Notes: generated from the letters alone by a model not told the origin. DNA of 64,000 nt from Pseudideonella sakaiensis (GCF_001293525.1 NZ_BBYR01000009.1:45790-109789); one strand, 5' to 3'; shown: positions 1 to 9,528, counted from the stretch's first letter. A program made the numbers and translations.

Positions 1-1032
<1,032 letters not shown>

Positions 1033-1036
1033 TCCC

Positions 1037-1146
1037 CCCCCGGAGCGGCTGACGCCGCTCCCCCCCAGGGGGGCGCCGCCTGGGGACCGGCGGAGCCGGA
1101 TCCCTGGCGGCTGCTTGAAGGGGTGGCTGGGGCGGCTGCGCCGCCC
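1037..1146. repeat. Hairpin-rich intergenic element
   Basis: Downstream of aceA. It contains three consecutive perfect inverted repeats: GGAGCGGC/GCCGCTCC (1042-1061, loop TGAC), CCCCCC/GGGGGG around 1060-1073, and GGGCGGC/GCCGCCC (1130-1146, loop TGC). No coding potential is seen. GC-rich elements of this look recur between genes in many Burkholderiales genomes; whether this one is repeated elsewhere cannot be seen from the window. Confidence 0.5.
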
Positions 1147-1190
1147 GTCGCCACGTCCGTTCGGGGAAGTCTCCGGGTCCCTTGGTTGAG

Positions 1191-1229
1191 CAACGCCCGC
1201 TGGCTGCTGCCGGCGGGCGTTGTCGTTTG
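1191..1229 (+). terminator. Probable terminator of aceA
   Basis: Perfect 10-bp stem CAACGCCCGC (1191-1200) with GCGGGCGTTG (1213-1222) and a 12-nt loop, followed by TCGTTTG. It lies between aceA and the convergent alcohol dehydrogenase stop at 1236, so it may serve both strands. The T-tract is short, which leaves some doubt about strict Rho-independence. Confidence 0.65.
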
Positions 1230-1235
1230 CGGGGG

Positions 1236-2384
1236 CTACATCGCGGCGTCGAGCATGCGGCGGTAGTCGTCGCGGGTGGCGAGGCGGGGGTTGGTCTTGT
1301 GGCAGTGGTCGGCCATCGCGCCGTCGATCACGCGCTCGAACAGGGCCGGCGTGACGCCCATGGCCGCGAGGCCGGTGGGAAGGCCGAGGCGGGCGTTCAT
1401 CGCGGTGATGGCGTCGGCGACAGTGTCGGCCGGGTCGCCGCCGGGCGGCAGGCCCATCGCGTGGGCCATGCGCTCCAGGCGGCGCTCGCGGCGCACGCTG
1501 TCGGCCTCGGCATTGAAGCGCACGACCGCCGGCAGGAACATCGCGTTGAGCGTGCCATGGTGCAGGCGCGGATCGACGCCGCCGAGGCTGTGGCTGAGCG
1601 AGTGCACGCAGCCCAGGCCCTTCTGGAAGGCCATCGCGCCCTGCATGCTGGCGCTCATCATCGCCCAGCGGGCGGCACGGTCGCTGCCGTCGCGGGTGGC
1701 GCGCTCGATGTGGGACCAGCCGCGTTCCAGGCCGTCCAGCGCGATGCCGTCGGCCGGCGGGTTGACGGCCGGCGCCATGAAGGTCTCCATGCAGTGCGCG
1801 ATCGCGTCCATGCCGGTCGCGGCGGTCAGTCCCGGCGGCAGGCCGAGCGTGAGGCCGGGATCGCAGATCGCGGTCTTCGGCACCAGGTGCCAGCTGTGGA
1901 AGCCGAGCTTGCGGCCGTCGTCGACGATAACGATCGCGCCGCGCGCCACCTCGCTGCCGGTGCCGGCGGTGGTCGGCACCGCGATCAGCGGCGCGACGTG
2001 GGCGCCGATCTTCGGGCTGCCGCCCTCGATGGTCGCGTAGGTCTTCAGCGGTCCCTCGTGGGTGGCGGCGATCGCCACGCCCTTGGCGAGGTCGATGCTG
2101 GAGCCCCCGCCGACCGCCACCAGGCCATCGCAGCCGCCGGCACGGTAGGCGGCCACCGCGGCGCGCACGCCGGCCTCGGTCGGGTTCGACGGCGTCTGGT
2201 CGAACACCGCGTGGGGCAGGCCGCCGAGGGCCTGCAGCGCGCGGTCGAGCACGCCGGCGGCGCGTACGCCGGGGTCGGAGACGATCAGCGGCCGCCGGAT
2301 GCCGGCCTTTTCGCACTCCTGCGGCAGCAGCGCGATCGCGCCGTCTTCGAACTGGACCGAGGTGATGTAGTAGATGAGGGCCAC
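1236..2384 (-). CDS. Iron-containing alcohol dehydrogenase
   Basis: Group III (Fe-dependent) alcohol dehydrogenase of 382 residues, expected to oxidise or reduce an alcohol/aldehyde with NAD(P). Visible family features are the GGGSSIDLAKG nucleotide-binding segment, the PTTAGTGSE motif, and the metal-ligand region GMDAIAHCMETF followed by GCVHSLSHSLGG and its histidines. The GTG start at 2384 is chosen because AAGGAG (2395-2400) sits 10 nt upstream and the family N-terminus begins here; an upstream in-frame ATG (2513) would add unrelated, low-complexity sequence. It is divergent from the esterase at 2464. Substrate is unknown; maleylacetate-reductase-like members are possible. Confidence 0.9.
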   Translation of the reverse strand: MALIYYITSVQFEDGAIALLPQECEKAGIRRPLIVSDPGVRAAGVLDRALQALGGLPHAVFDQTPSNPTEAGVRAAVAAYRAGGCDGLVAVGGGSSIDLAKGVAIAATHEGPLKTYATIEGGSPKIGAHVAPLIAVPTTAGTGSEVARGAIVIVDDGRKLGFHSWHLVPKTAICDPGLTLGLPPGLTAATGMDAIAHCMETFMAPAVNPPADGIALDGLERGWSHIERATRDGSDRAARWAMMSASMQGAMAFQKGLGCVHSLSHSLGGVDPRLHHGTLNAMFLPAVVRFNAEADSVRRERRLERMAHAMGLPPGGDPADTVADAITAMNARLGLPTGLAAMGVTPALFERVIDGAMADHCHKTNPRLATRDDYRRMLDAAM

Positions 2385-2463
2385 GGGCTTGCGTCTCCTT
2401 CGAGGGGTGGGGGCGGGGCCGCCGCGTCGCGGCGGCTGGCGCGCCTTCGTTATGCTCGGCCCG

Positions 2464-3444
2464 ATGTTAGCCACCCCCGACGCTCCGCCTCCGGCCGCGC
2501 TGGCCCCGGGCATGGCCCAGGTCCTCGAACGGATCCGGCGCGCCGGCCGGCCGCCCTTCCACCGCCTCGGTGTCGCGGCGGCGCGCGCGGCCTACCTGGC
2601 CGGCGCCGAGGTGCTGGACCTGCCGCGCGCGCCCTTGCCCGAGGTGCGCGATCTGCAGCTGCCCGCGGCCGACGGCACGGCGCTGGCCGCCCGCTGGTAC
2701 CGGCCGGTCGCCGCCGCCCCCGGGACGCCGCCGCTGCCGGCGCTGCTCTACTTCCACGGCGGCGGCTTCACGATCGGCGGGCTGGAGACGCACGACAGCC
2801 TGTGCCGCCAGCTCGCCCGGCGCAGCGGCGCCGCGGTGCTGGCGCTGGACTACCGGCTGGCGCCGGAGCACCCGTTCCCGACCGCGGTCGACGACAGCTG
2901 GGCCGCGCTCGACTGGCTGGCGACGCAGGCCGCGTCGCTCGGCGCCGACCCGGCCCGCCTGGCCGTCGGCGGCGACAGCGCCGGCGGCACGCTCGCGGCC
3001 GTCGCGGCGCTGCATGCGCGCGACCGCGGCCTGCGGCTGGCGGCCCAGCTGCTGATCACGCCGGGCACGACCGCGCACGCCGACACCCCGTCGCACCGCC
3101 GCTACGCCGAGGGCTACCTGCTGGACGCCGCGTCGATCGCCTGGTTCTTCGACCACTACCTGCCGGTGGCACAGCGCCGCGACTGGCGCTTCGCGCCGCT
3201 GGAGGCGCCGGACGTCGACGGCGTCGCGCCGGCCGGGCTGGTGCTGGCCGAATGCGATCCGCTGGTCGACGAGGGCCTGGCCTACGCCGACCGGCTGCGC
3301 GCCGCCGGCGTCCCCGTCGCGCTGGAACTGGCGCGCGGCATGACCCACGATTTCATCAAGATGGGCCGCGTGCTGCCCGAGGCCGCCGCGGCCCAGCAGG
3401 CCGCGGCCGACTTCCTGCGCCAGGCCTTCCAGGAGACCCCGTGA
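2464..3444 (+). CDS. Alpha/beta hydrolase, hormone-sensitive lipase (HSL) family
   Basis: A 326-residue esterase of the HSL/family IV type. The oxyanion-hole motif HGGGF starts at residue 98 and the nucleophile elbow GDSAGG has Ser172. The late aspartate (AECDPLVDEG) and histidine (GMTHDF) complete the triad. No signal peptide, so it is probably cytoplasmic and acts on short-chain esters. Start choice is uncertain: ATG 2464 is used, with ATG 2452 and ATG 2512 as alternatives. Its TGA overlaps the next ATG (TGATG), so it is translationally coupled to the thioesterase-GNAT fusion. Confidence 0.88.
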   Translation: MLATPDAPPPAALAPGMAQVLERIRRAGRPPFHRLGVAAARAAYLAGAEVLDLPRAPLPEVRDLQLPAADGTALAARWYRPVAAAPGTPPLPALLYFHGGGFTIGGLETHDSLCRQLARRSGAAVLALDYRLAPEHPFPTAVDDSWAALDWLATQAASLGADPARLAVGGDSAGGTLAAVAALHARDRGLRLAAQLLITPGTTAHADTPSHRRYAEGYLLDAASIAWFFDHYLPVAQRRDWRFAPLEAPDVDGVAPAGLVLAECDPLVDEGLAYADRLRAAGVPVALELARGMTHDFIKMGRVLPEAAAAQQAAADFLRQAFQETP

Positions 3445-4325
3445 TGCCCGACACCCCGCCGCCGCCGACACGCGCCGACTTCCGCTTCTTCGAGCGCCTG
3501 CGCGTGCGCTGGTCCGAGATCGACGCGCAGCAGATCGTCTTCAACGGGCACTACCTCGCCTACCTCGACACCGCGGTGGCCGGCTACTGGCGCGCGATGG
3601 CCATGCCCTACCACGAGACCATGGCCGGCCTGCAGGGCGATCTCTACGTGAAGAAGGCGACGCTGGAGTACCACCGTTCGGCGCGCTACGAGGACCTGCT
3701 GGACATCGGGATGCGCTGCGTGCAGATCGGCCGGTCCTCGATGCGCTTCGCCGCCGGCGTGTTCCGGCAGGACGTGCTGCTGGTCGGCGGCGAGCTGGTC
3801 TACGTCTTCGCCGACCCGGCGACGCAGACCTCGCGCCCGGTGCCGGCCCGGCTGCGCGAGGCCCTGCAGGCCTTCGAGGCCGGCGAGGCGATGGCGCGCG
3901 TGGAACTCGGCCGCTGGGACACGCTGGCGGCGCCGGCCGGCGCGATCCGCACCCAGGTCTTCGTCGAGGAGCAGGGCATCCCGGCCGAGATGGAATGGGA
4001 CGCGGCCGATGCCGGCGCACTGCACGCGGTGGCCTACAACCGCTTCGACGCGCCGATCGCGACCGGCCGGCTGCTGCAGCCGGCGCCGCGTGTCGGGCAG
4101 ATCGGCCGCATGGCGGTGCACCAGGCCGTGCGCGGCACGCGCGTCGGCCGCCAGGTGCTGGACGCGCTCGCGCAGGCGGCGCAGGCGCGCGGCGATGCCG
4201 AGCTGCTGCTGCACGCCCAGACCTCGGCCCAGGCCTTCTATGCGCGCGCCGGCTTCCAGCCGCGCGGGCCGGTGTTCGAGGAAGCGGGCATTCCCCACGT
4301 CGAGATGGTGCGCGCGCTGGGCTGA
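3444..4325 (+). CDS. Fusion of acyl-CoA thioesterase (4HBT/YbgC type) and GNAT acetyltransferase
   Basis: 293 residues with two recognisable halves. Residues 1 to about 135 form a hot-dog-fold thioesterase: RVRWSEIDAQQIVFNGHYL carries the Asp/Gln...N-H-Y active-site signature of YbgC-type enzymes. Residues about 150-293 form an ElaA-like GNAT domain, starting at IRTQVFVEEQGIP, with the acetyl-CoA loop near GRMAVHQAVRGTRVGRQVL and a C-terminal YARAGFQPRGPVF. Both halves look intact and no stop or shift separates them. The start overlaps the esterase stop. Thioester hydrolysis is the better-supported activity; the GNAT substrate is unknown. Confidence 0.85.
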   Translation: MPDTPPPPTRADFRFFERLRVRWSEIDAQQIVFNGHYLAYLDTAVAGYWRAMAMPYHETMAGLQGDLYVKKATLEYHRSARYEDLLDIGMRCVQIGRSSMRFAAGVFRQDVLLVGGELVYVFADPATQTSRPVPARLREALQAFEAGEAMARVELGRWDTLAAPAGAIRTQVFVEEQGIPAEMEWDAADAGALHAVAYNRFDAPIATGRLLQPAPRVGQIGRMAVHQAVRGTRVGRQVLDALAQAAQARGDAELLLHAQTSAQAFYARAGFQPRGPVFEEAGIPHVEMVRALG

Positions 4326-4339
4326 GCCTGCGAATGGGC

Positions 4340-4356
4340 CAAATTGGGTATATTTG
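4340..4356. promoter_or_regulatory. Possible operator/promoter of the toxin-antitoxin pair
   Basis: CAAAT (4340-4344) and ATTTG (4352-4356) form an inverted repeat around TGGGTAT in an AT-rich patch that stands out from its GC-rich surroundings, 28 nt before the antitoxin ATG. Type II antitoxins commonly autoregulate through such sites; the assignment here is inference. Confidence 0.4.
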
Positions 4357-4383
4357 CCGCGTGTCCGCTGTCCGGAGCCCGCC

Positions 4384-4740
4384 ATGGCCCTGTCCCTGAC
4401 GATCGACCCGATCGACGCCCTGCCGCGCACGCCGGCGTCGGATGTGAAGAAGCTCGGCTGGCGCGGCGTGATGCGTGCGGTGGCACGCGAGGGCAAGGTC
4501 CTGGTGACCCACCACGATACGCCCGAGGCGGTGATCCTGTCGGCCGACGAGTACGCCGGCATCCGCCAGGCGCTGCAGGCGGCCGCCGAGGCCCATGCGC
4601 CCTCGCTGGACAGCCTGCGCCGCCGCTTCGACGAGCAGCTGGCGGTGCTGGACGGTGCCGCTGCAGGTGAGGGCCTGCGCGCGCTGATGGACGCACCCGC
4701 CGAGCTGCACGGCGAGGTGCGTGCCGGTGGCAGCCACTGA
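4384..4740 (+). CDS. Phd/YefM-family antitoxin
   Basis: 118 residues. Residues about 15-65 (PASDVKKLGWRGVMRAVAREGKV... TPEAVILSADEYAGI) match the Phd/YefM fold, in which the N-terminal half binds the operator DNA and the C-terminal half wraps the toxin. The C-terminal helix from about residue 75 is longer than in many Phd proteins. It overlaps the zeta-like toxin by 20 nt, a classical toxin-antitoxin arrangement. It likely neutralises the downstream kinase-fold toxin and represses its own promoter. Confidence 0.8.
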   Translation: MALSLTIDPIDALPRTPASDVKKLGWRGVMRAVAREGKVLVTHHDTPEAVILSADEYAGIRQALQAAAEAHAPSLDSLRRRFDEQLAVLDGAAAGEGLRALMDAPAELHGEVRAGGSH

Positions 4741-5410
4741 AGACGGCGCCGCCGTACCGCCGGCCGGGACCGCCCCGCCCGGGCGCCGTCGGCCGGTGCT
4801 CTTCGTGCTGGCCGGCGTCAACGGCGCCGGCAAGAGTTCGATCGGCGGCCACCTGCTGCGCCGCGCCGGGCTGGACTGGTTCAACCCGGACCGCTTCGCG
4901 CGCGAGCTGGTGGCGCTCACCGGCTGCGGCATCGCCGCGGCGAACGGCGCGGCATGGCAGGAGGGGCTGCGCCGCCTCGACGAGGCGGTGGCCACCGGCC
5001 GGCACCATGCCTTCGAGACCACGCTGGGCGGCGAGACCCTGGCCCAGCGGCTGCGCGACGCGACGGCGACGCACGACGTCCTGGTCTGGTACTGCGGCCT
5101 GGCCTCGCCGGAACAGCACCTGGCACGGGTGGCGGCGCGGGTCGCGGCCGGCGGTCACGACATTCCCGAGGCGAAGGTGCGCGAGCGCTGGGAGCGGTCG
5201 CGGCTGAACCTGGTCGCGCTGCTGCCCCACGTGGCGCGGGTGAAGGTCTACGACAACAGCGCCGAGGCCGCGCCGGGCGCCCCGGTCCCCGACCCGCGGC
5301 AGGTGGCCGACATCGTGGCCGGGCGCCTGGTCTGGCCGACGCGGGCCGCCGAGCTGCGGCTGACACCCGCCTGGGCGAAACCGCTGCTGGCCGCTGCGAT
5401 GGGGCCGTGA
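4721..5410 (+). CDS. Zeta-toxin-family P-loop kinase
   Basis: 229 residues, GTG start inside the antitoxin gene. The Walker A motif GVNGAGKSS lies near residue 32, followed by a conserved WFNPDRFAREL segment and HHAFETTLGG, which match the UDP-N-acetylglucosamine kinase family of zeta toxins. Known zeta toxins phosphorylate UDP-GlcNAc and block peptidoglycan synthesis. The R-x5-R region (KVRERWERSRLN, about residues 155-166) fits the family lid. Its neighbour is a Phd-type antitoxin rather than epsilon or PezA. Toxicity is inferred from family and gene order. Confidence 0.8.
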   Translation: MPVAATEDGAAVPPAGTAPPGRRRPVLFVLAGVNGAGKSSIGGHLLRRAGLDWFNPDRFARELVALTGCGIAAANGAAWQEGLRRLDEAVATGRHHAFETTLGGETLAQRLRDATATHDVLVWYCGLASPEQHLARVAARVAAGGHDIPEAKVRERWERSRLNLVALLPHVARVKVYDNSAEAAPGAPVPDPRQVADIVAGRLVWPTRAAELRLTPAWAKPLLAAAMGP

Positions 5411-5474
5411 GCCGTCGGCGCCGCGCGCGCGCGACACCGCCGGCGGGCCGGTCCGCTGACCGGCCCTGCGCCGG

Positions 5475-6425
5475 TCAGCCGCGCGGCCGCGCCGGCTTCA
5501 GCAGGCTGCGCACCCGCAGGCGCTTGCGCGGCTGCAGCGCCGCGCTCTGGTCGAGTTCGCTGTCGCGCACCGGCTCCTGCAGCGTCGGCGAATCGTCGTC
5601 GACCTCCGGATCGAGCTGGTAGCGCGGCGGCCAGTTCTTCAGCGTCGCGCGGCGCAGCAGCGCAGCGCCGTTCGGGCTGAAGCTGCGTTCCAGCACGTGG
5701 GTGACGATGCTGCGCTGCACCCGCTCGGCGATCACCAGCGTCGAGCAGCGCGTGCCGTAGGCGCCGTCGTCGCTGCGGATGAAGGCCGGGGCCAGCATGC
5801 GCTCCGCGTCCAGCGGCACGCCGGTGGACGGGAGCGCCTCGTCCGGCGGCCGCTCGCGGCTGGCCAGCGCCGCGAACAGCAGCAGCGAGAGCCCGTCCAC
5901 CGACGGCGCGCTGCGGATCGCCGCGGCCAGCGCCGACTTCAGCGCCTGGACCTTCGGCCAGGGCGTGTCCAGCAGCGCGTTCGACAGCCCGTAGAGCCCG
6001 CGCTCGAGCCGGCGCGGGTAGGGCGCCCGGTTCGACGCCCAGAAGCATTCGCCGAGGCGGAAGTCCGCCGCGACCAGGTTGAAGCCGTTGTGGCCGGACA
6101 GCGCGGTGCGCATCCAGAAGCGGTCCGGCGGCTCGCGGCCGGCCAGCCACTCCGGCACGATGCGTCCGCGCGACGGGGCCCGCGGGTCGCTGCGCGCCTT
6201 CGGCTCGCGCACGTTGGTGAGCAGGCCCAGCCGGCCCTGCGTGGTCATGCCCAGCCAGGTGCCGCCGGCAGACATGTCGCGGCCGCCGAGGATCGCGGGG
6301 CCACCGCCGTCGGGCGTCCACCAGCCCAGCCGCGCGGCCGGCCGGGCGTGGAACTCGTCGCGGTTGGTGGCGATCACCAGCGGGAAGCGGCGGTCCTGGT
6401 CGATCGCCAGCGCGATCAGGCACAT
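5475..6425 (-). CDS. NRDE/TANGO2-family protein
   Basis: 316 residues beginning MCLIALAID and carrying the family-defining ATNRDEF motif near residue 20 and GGRDMSAGGTWLGM near residue 50. The N-terminal Cys2 is typical of this Ntn-hydrolase-like superfamily. Eukaryotic TANGO2 is linked to haem/lipid handling; the bacterial function is not firmly established. Its start overlaps the preceding DUF4936 gene by 10 nt, so it is the last gene of the leftward ygfZ-DUF4936-NRDE run. It is convergent with the zeta toxin gene. Confidence 0.88.
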   Translation of the reverse strand: MCLIALAIDQDRRFPLVIATNRDEFHARPAARLGWWTPDGGGPAILGGRDMSAGGTWLGMTTQGRLGLLTNVREPKARSDPRAPSRGRIVPEWLAGREPPDRFWMRTALSGHNGFNLVAADFRLGECFWASNRAPYPRRLERGLYGLSNALLDTPWPKVQALKSALAAAIRSAPSVDGLSLLLFAALASRERPPDEALPSTGVPLDAERMLAPAFIRSDDGAYGTRCSTLVIAERVQRSIVTHVLERSFSPNGAALLRRATLKNWPPRYQLDPEVDDDSPTLQEPVRDSELDQSAALQPRKRLRVRSLLKPARPRG

Positions 6426-6760
6426 GCGACGAAGACCTCGGTGTGGCGCGCGCCCTCGCGCAGGCCGTCCAGCGCCTCGGTGGCGGCACGGTCGATCTGC
6501 GCCTGCAGCGCCTCGCCGATGCCGCCCGGCGCGGCATAGACCTCCATCCAGGTGGTCAGCCCCGCCTGCTGGGCCTCGGGCCGGCGCAGCAGCCGCGCCT
6601 GCAGGCCGGGCACGCGCGCGCACAGCAGCGCGTGCAGCGACTCGACCGCCCGGCGCACCTCGGCATCGCGCCCGGCAGGGCAGCGGTAATAGACGAACAG
6701 CTCGCGGTGCGGCGCGTCGGCCGGGGCGGGCGGATCCGCGGGCGTGGCGGGTTCGTTCAC
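6416..6760 (-). CDS. DUF4936-like small protein
   Basis: 114 residues from a GTG at 6760. The core (HRELFVYYRCPAGRDAEVRRAVESL ... TTWMEVYAAPGGI) reads as a ferredoxin-like/dimeric alpha-beta barrel protein and matches the DUF4936 proteins found next to ygfZ in betaproteobacteria. Function is unknown. It lies 7 nt after the ygfZ stop and overlaps the NRDE gene. The upstream in-frame ATG (6853) would extend into the ygfZ coding sequence and is rejected. Confidence 0.72.
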   Translation of the reverse strand: MNEPATPADPPAPADAPHRELFVYYRCPAGRDAEVRRAVESLHALLCARVPGLQARLLRRPEAQQAGLTTWMEVYAAPGGIGEALQAQIDRAATEALDGLREGARHTEVFVACA

Positions 6761-6767
6761 GGCGTCT

Positions 6768-7751
6768 TCAGGCCGCGTCGGCAGGCAGCGCGTAGGGCAG
6801 GGGCTCCTGGCGCAGCGTCGGCCCGTCCGGCGCGCCGAGGTGCAGGCTGCCACCGTCGAGCGCCGCGCGCTTCACCTCCACCAGCGCCAGCCCCTCGCCG
6901 GCGGCCCCCGCCGGCGCCACGTTCACGACCTGCCCGGCGGGCTGGCCCGGGTCGCCGTCGTGGAAGACCTCCTGCGCCGGGGCCGCCTGCGCCGGCAGCC
7001 GGAACAGCAGCGTGCGGCGCTTGATCGTGCCGCGGTACTGGCTGCGCGCCACCACCTCCTGGCCGGGGTAGCAGCCCTTCTGGAAGTCGACGCCGCCGAC
7101 CAGCTCGTAGTTCAGCATCTGCGGCACGAACAGGTCGGCCGTCGCCGGCTCGATGCGCGCAAGGCCGCTGCGCACCTCGAGGCGCTGCCAGTCGGCGAGC
7201 GCGGCGGCCGGCGCGGTGGCCGCATCGACGCCGCCGGGCAGCGCCGCGCCGGGCGGGGCCACCGCGATCGCCCGCGCCACGCCGTCGACCGCGGGCAGGC
7301 GCAGCAGCCAGCCCGCGCCGACGCTGCGCTGGCGCCCCAGCGCGCGCGGCGACGCCGGCTCGGCCGGGTCGAGGCCGGCGGCGGCGCAGGCGGCCTCGGC
7401 CACATCGCCGAGCAGCCCGGTGCAGGCCAGCCCGGCCCCCGCCTCGACGATGCGGCAGCGCGCCCGCAGCACGAACATCGCCAGCCGGCGGGCCACCGTG
7501 GGCGCCACGCCGGCGTCGCAGGCCAGCAGGATCTCCTCGGGCCCGGCCTGCCACGCGAGGAAGCTCGCCAGCAGCCGGCCCTTGGCGCTGCAGTAGCCGG
7601 CCAGGCGCAGCGCGTCGCCCAGCGACAGCATGTCCTGCGTCAGCTGGCCATGGAGGAAGCTCGCGGCATCGGCGCCGCGCGCCTGCAGCAAGGCCCAGTG
7701 CGGCAGCGCGACCAGGCCGCGGGGGACGGACATCGGGAAGGGGGCGGACAT
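6768..7751 (-). CDS. ygfZ: Folate-binding protein YgfZ (iron-sulfur cluster repair)
   Basis: 327 residues, GcvT-like fold. The diagnostic motif KGCYPGQEVVAR near residue 225, with the conserved cysteine, identifies YgfZ, a tetrahydrofolate-dependent factor that maintains certain Fe-S enzymes such as MiaB. The N-terminus has the expected FLHGQLTQDM segment. The ATG at 7751 is used; a second in-frame ATG at 7733 is possible. It is divergent from mltG with 46 nt between starts. A GATAAT hexamer read leftward (7758-7763) lies only 6 nt from the ATG. Confidence 0.9.
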   Translation of the reverse strand: MSAPFPMSVPRGLVALPHWALLQARGADAASFLHGQLTQDMLSLGDALRLAGYCSAKGRLLASFLAWQAGPEEILLACDAGVAPTVARRLAMFVLRARCRIVEAGAGLACTGLLGDVAEAACAAAGLDPAEPASPRALGRQRSVGAGWLLRLPAVDGVARAIAVAPPGAALPGGVDAATAPAAALADWQRLEVRSGLARIEPATADLFVPQMLNYELVGGVDFQKGCYPGQEVVARSQYRGTIKRRTLLFRLPAQAAPAQEVFHDGDPGQPAGQVVNVAPAGAAGEGLALVEVKRAALDGGSLHLGAPDGPTLRQEPLPYALPADAA

Positions 7752-7797
7752 GCGCCCATTATCATCAGCGCCCCTTCGCCGTGCCGCCCGACCGGCC

Positions 7798-8853
7798 ATG
7801 CCCCACCGCCGGCCCCTGCCGCCTTCCCGTCGCCGCCTGCGCCCGGCCCTGCTGGGGCTGGGCGTGCTGCTGCTCGCGGCCTTCGTCGGAGCCGCCACGG
7901 CGCTGCTGCTCTGGCTGGCGCGCCCGCTGCCGCTGGCCGGCGCGAGCGCGGAACTGTCGATCGAGCCGGGCACCTCGCCGCGCGAGATCGCGCAGGGCTG
8001 GATCGCCGCCGGCGTGCGCACCTCGCCCTGGCTGCTGTACGAGTGGTTCCGCTGGTCGGGCGACGCCCGCCGGATCCGCGCCGGCAGCTACGAGATCGAC
8101 GCCGACACCACGCCGCGCCAGCTGCTGGCCAAGATGGTGCGCGGCGACGAGACCCTGGCGACGGTGCGCCTGATCGAGGGCTGGACCTTCCGCCAGTTCC
8201 GCGCCGAGCTGGCGCGCGCCGAGGGCCTGAAGCCGACCACCGCGGGCCTCGGCGACGCCGAGCTGATGGCCGCCATCGGCGCGCCCGGCGTCGCGCCGGA
8301 AGGGCGCTTCTACCCGGACACCTACGCCTACAGCAAGGGCTCGACCGACCTGGCGGTGCTGCAGCGCGCCTACCGCGCGATGGAGCACCGGCTGGCGGCC
8401 GCCTGGGCCGAGCGCGATCCGGCCACCCCGCTGCGCAGCGCCGACGAGGCGCTGACGCTGGCTTCGATCGTCGAGAAGGAGACCGGGCTGGCAGCCGACC
8501 GCGGCAAGGTGGCCGGCGTGTTCGCCAACCGGCTGCGGCTGGCGATGCCGCTGCAGACCGACCCGACGGTGATCTACGGCCTCGGCACGGCGTTCGACGG
8601 CAACCTGCGCAAGATCCACCTGCAGACCGACACCCCCTACAACACGTACACCCGCAGCGGCCTGCCGCCGACGCCGATCGCGATGCCCGGCAAGGCCTCG
8701 CTGCTGGCCGCGGTGCGGCCGGAGGCGACGCGTGCGCTCTACTTCGTCGCGCGCGGCGACGGCAGCAGCGAGTTCAGCGACAACCTGGCGGCGCACAACC
8801 GCGCCGTCGGCCTCTACCAGCGCGGCGGCAAGCCCCCTGCGCCGACCCCATGA
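7798..8853 (+). CDS. mltG: Endolytic murein transglycosylase MltG
   Basis: 351 residues. A basic N-terminus is followed by one membrane segment (about residues 18-42), then the YceG-like periplasmic domain. Glu226 in the ASIVEKETG motif corresponds to the catalytic glutamate of E. coli MltG; RFYPDTYAY and PTVIYGLG are further family motifs. The enzyme cuts nascent glycan strands and influences glycan length. Gene order mltG-tmk-holB is the conserved proteobacterial order, so this start of an operon is well supported. Confidence 0.95.
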   Translation: MPHRRPLPPSRRRLRPALLGLGVLLLAAFVGAATALLLWLARPLPLAGASAELSIEPGTSPREIAQGWIAAGVRTSPWLLYEWFRWSGDARRIRAGSYEIDADTTPRQLLAKMVRGDETLATVRLIEGWTFRQFRAELARAEGLKPTTAGLGDAELMAAIGAPGVAPEGRFYPDTYAYSKGSTDLAVLQRAYRAMEHRLAAAWAERDPATPLRSADEALTLASIVEKETGLAADRGKVAGVFANRLRLAMPLQTDPTVIYGLGTAFDGNLRKIHLQTDTPYNTYTRSGLPPTPIAMPGKASLLAAVRPEATRALYFVARGDGSSEFSDNLAAHNRAVGLYQRGGKPPAPTP

Positions 8854-8916
8854 CCCGGCCGGGCGCACGCCGCCGCGGCCCCATCCCCGCGGCCGCACCG
8901 CCGGCCGCCTGAACCC

Positions 8917-9528
8917 ATGCGAGGACGCTTCATCACCGTCGAGGGCATCGACGGCGCCGGCAAGAGCACGCACCTGCAGGCCCTGGTGGACCGGCTGCGG
9001 CAGCGCGGCGCGACCGTGCTCGCCACCCGCGAACCCGGCGGCACGCCGCTGGCCGAGGCGCTGCGCACGCTGGTGCTGGCCCAGCCGATGGACGTGCTGT
9101 GCGAGGCGCTGCTGGTCTTCGCCGCGCGCCGCGACCACGTGCGGCAGGTGATCGAGCCGGCGCTGGCGCGCGGCGAGACCGTCGTCTGCGACCGCTTCAC
9201 GGACGCGAGCTTCGCGTACCAGGGCGGCGGCCGCGGCGCCGACCCCGCGCAGCTGGCGGCGCTCGAGGCCTGGGTGCATGGCGAGCTGCGCCCGGACCTG
9301 ACGCTGTGGTTCGACCTGCCGGCCGACGTGGCGGCGACGCGGCGTGCCGCGGCGCGGGCACCGGACCGCTTCGAGCGCCAGGACGAGGCCTTCTTCGGGC
9401 GCGTGCGCGCGGCCTATGCGGCGCGCTGGGCCGCCGAGCCGCAGCGCATCGCGCGCATCGACGCGACGCCGCCACCGGCCGCGGTCTGGACGGCCATCGC
9501 GCGGGTGCTGGATGAGCGCGGCTGGTGA
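8917..9528 (+). CDS. tmk: Thymidylate kinase
   Basis: 203 residues, normal length. The P-loop GIDGAGKST starts near residue 9. [10 protein letters not shown] and the [16 protein letters not shown] segment (DRY-like motif and lid) are typical. It phosphorylates dTMP to dTDP in DNA precursor synthesis. It overlaps holB by 17 nt. Confidence 0.96.
   Translation: MRGRFITVEGIDGAGKSTHLQALVDRLRQRGATVLATREPGGTPLAEALRTLVLAQPMDVLCEALLVFAARRDHVRQVIEPALARGETVVCDRFTDASFAYQGGGRGADPAQLAALEAWVHGELRPDLTLWFDLPADVAATRRAAARAPDRFERQDEAFFGRVRAAYAARWAAEPQRIARIDATPPPAAVWTAIARVLDERGW

Noticed and set aside
1182..3443. A very long open frame on the + strand covering the alcohol dehydrogenase and the esterase, in frame with the thioesterase-GNAT gene
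   Set aside because: High GC keeps antisense and shifted frames open. Its composition (Arg/Ala/Gly/His-rich, no family) is that of a shadow; the real start is ATG 3444 with TGATG overlap.
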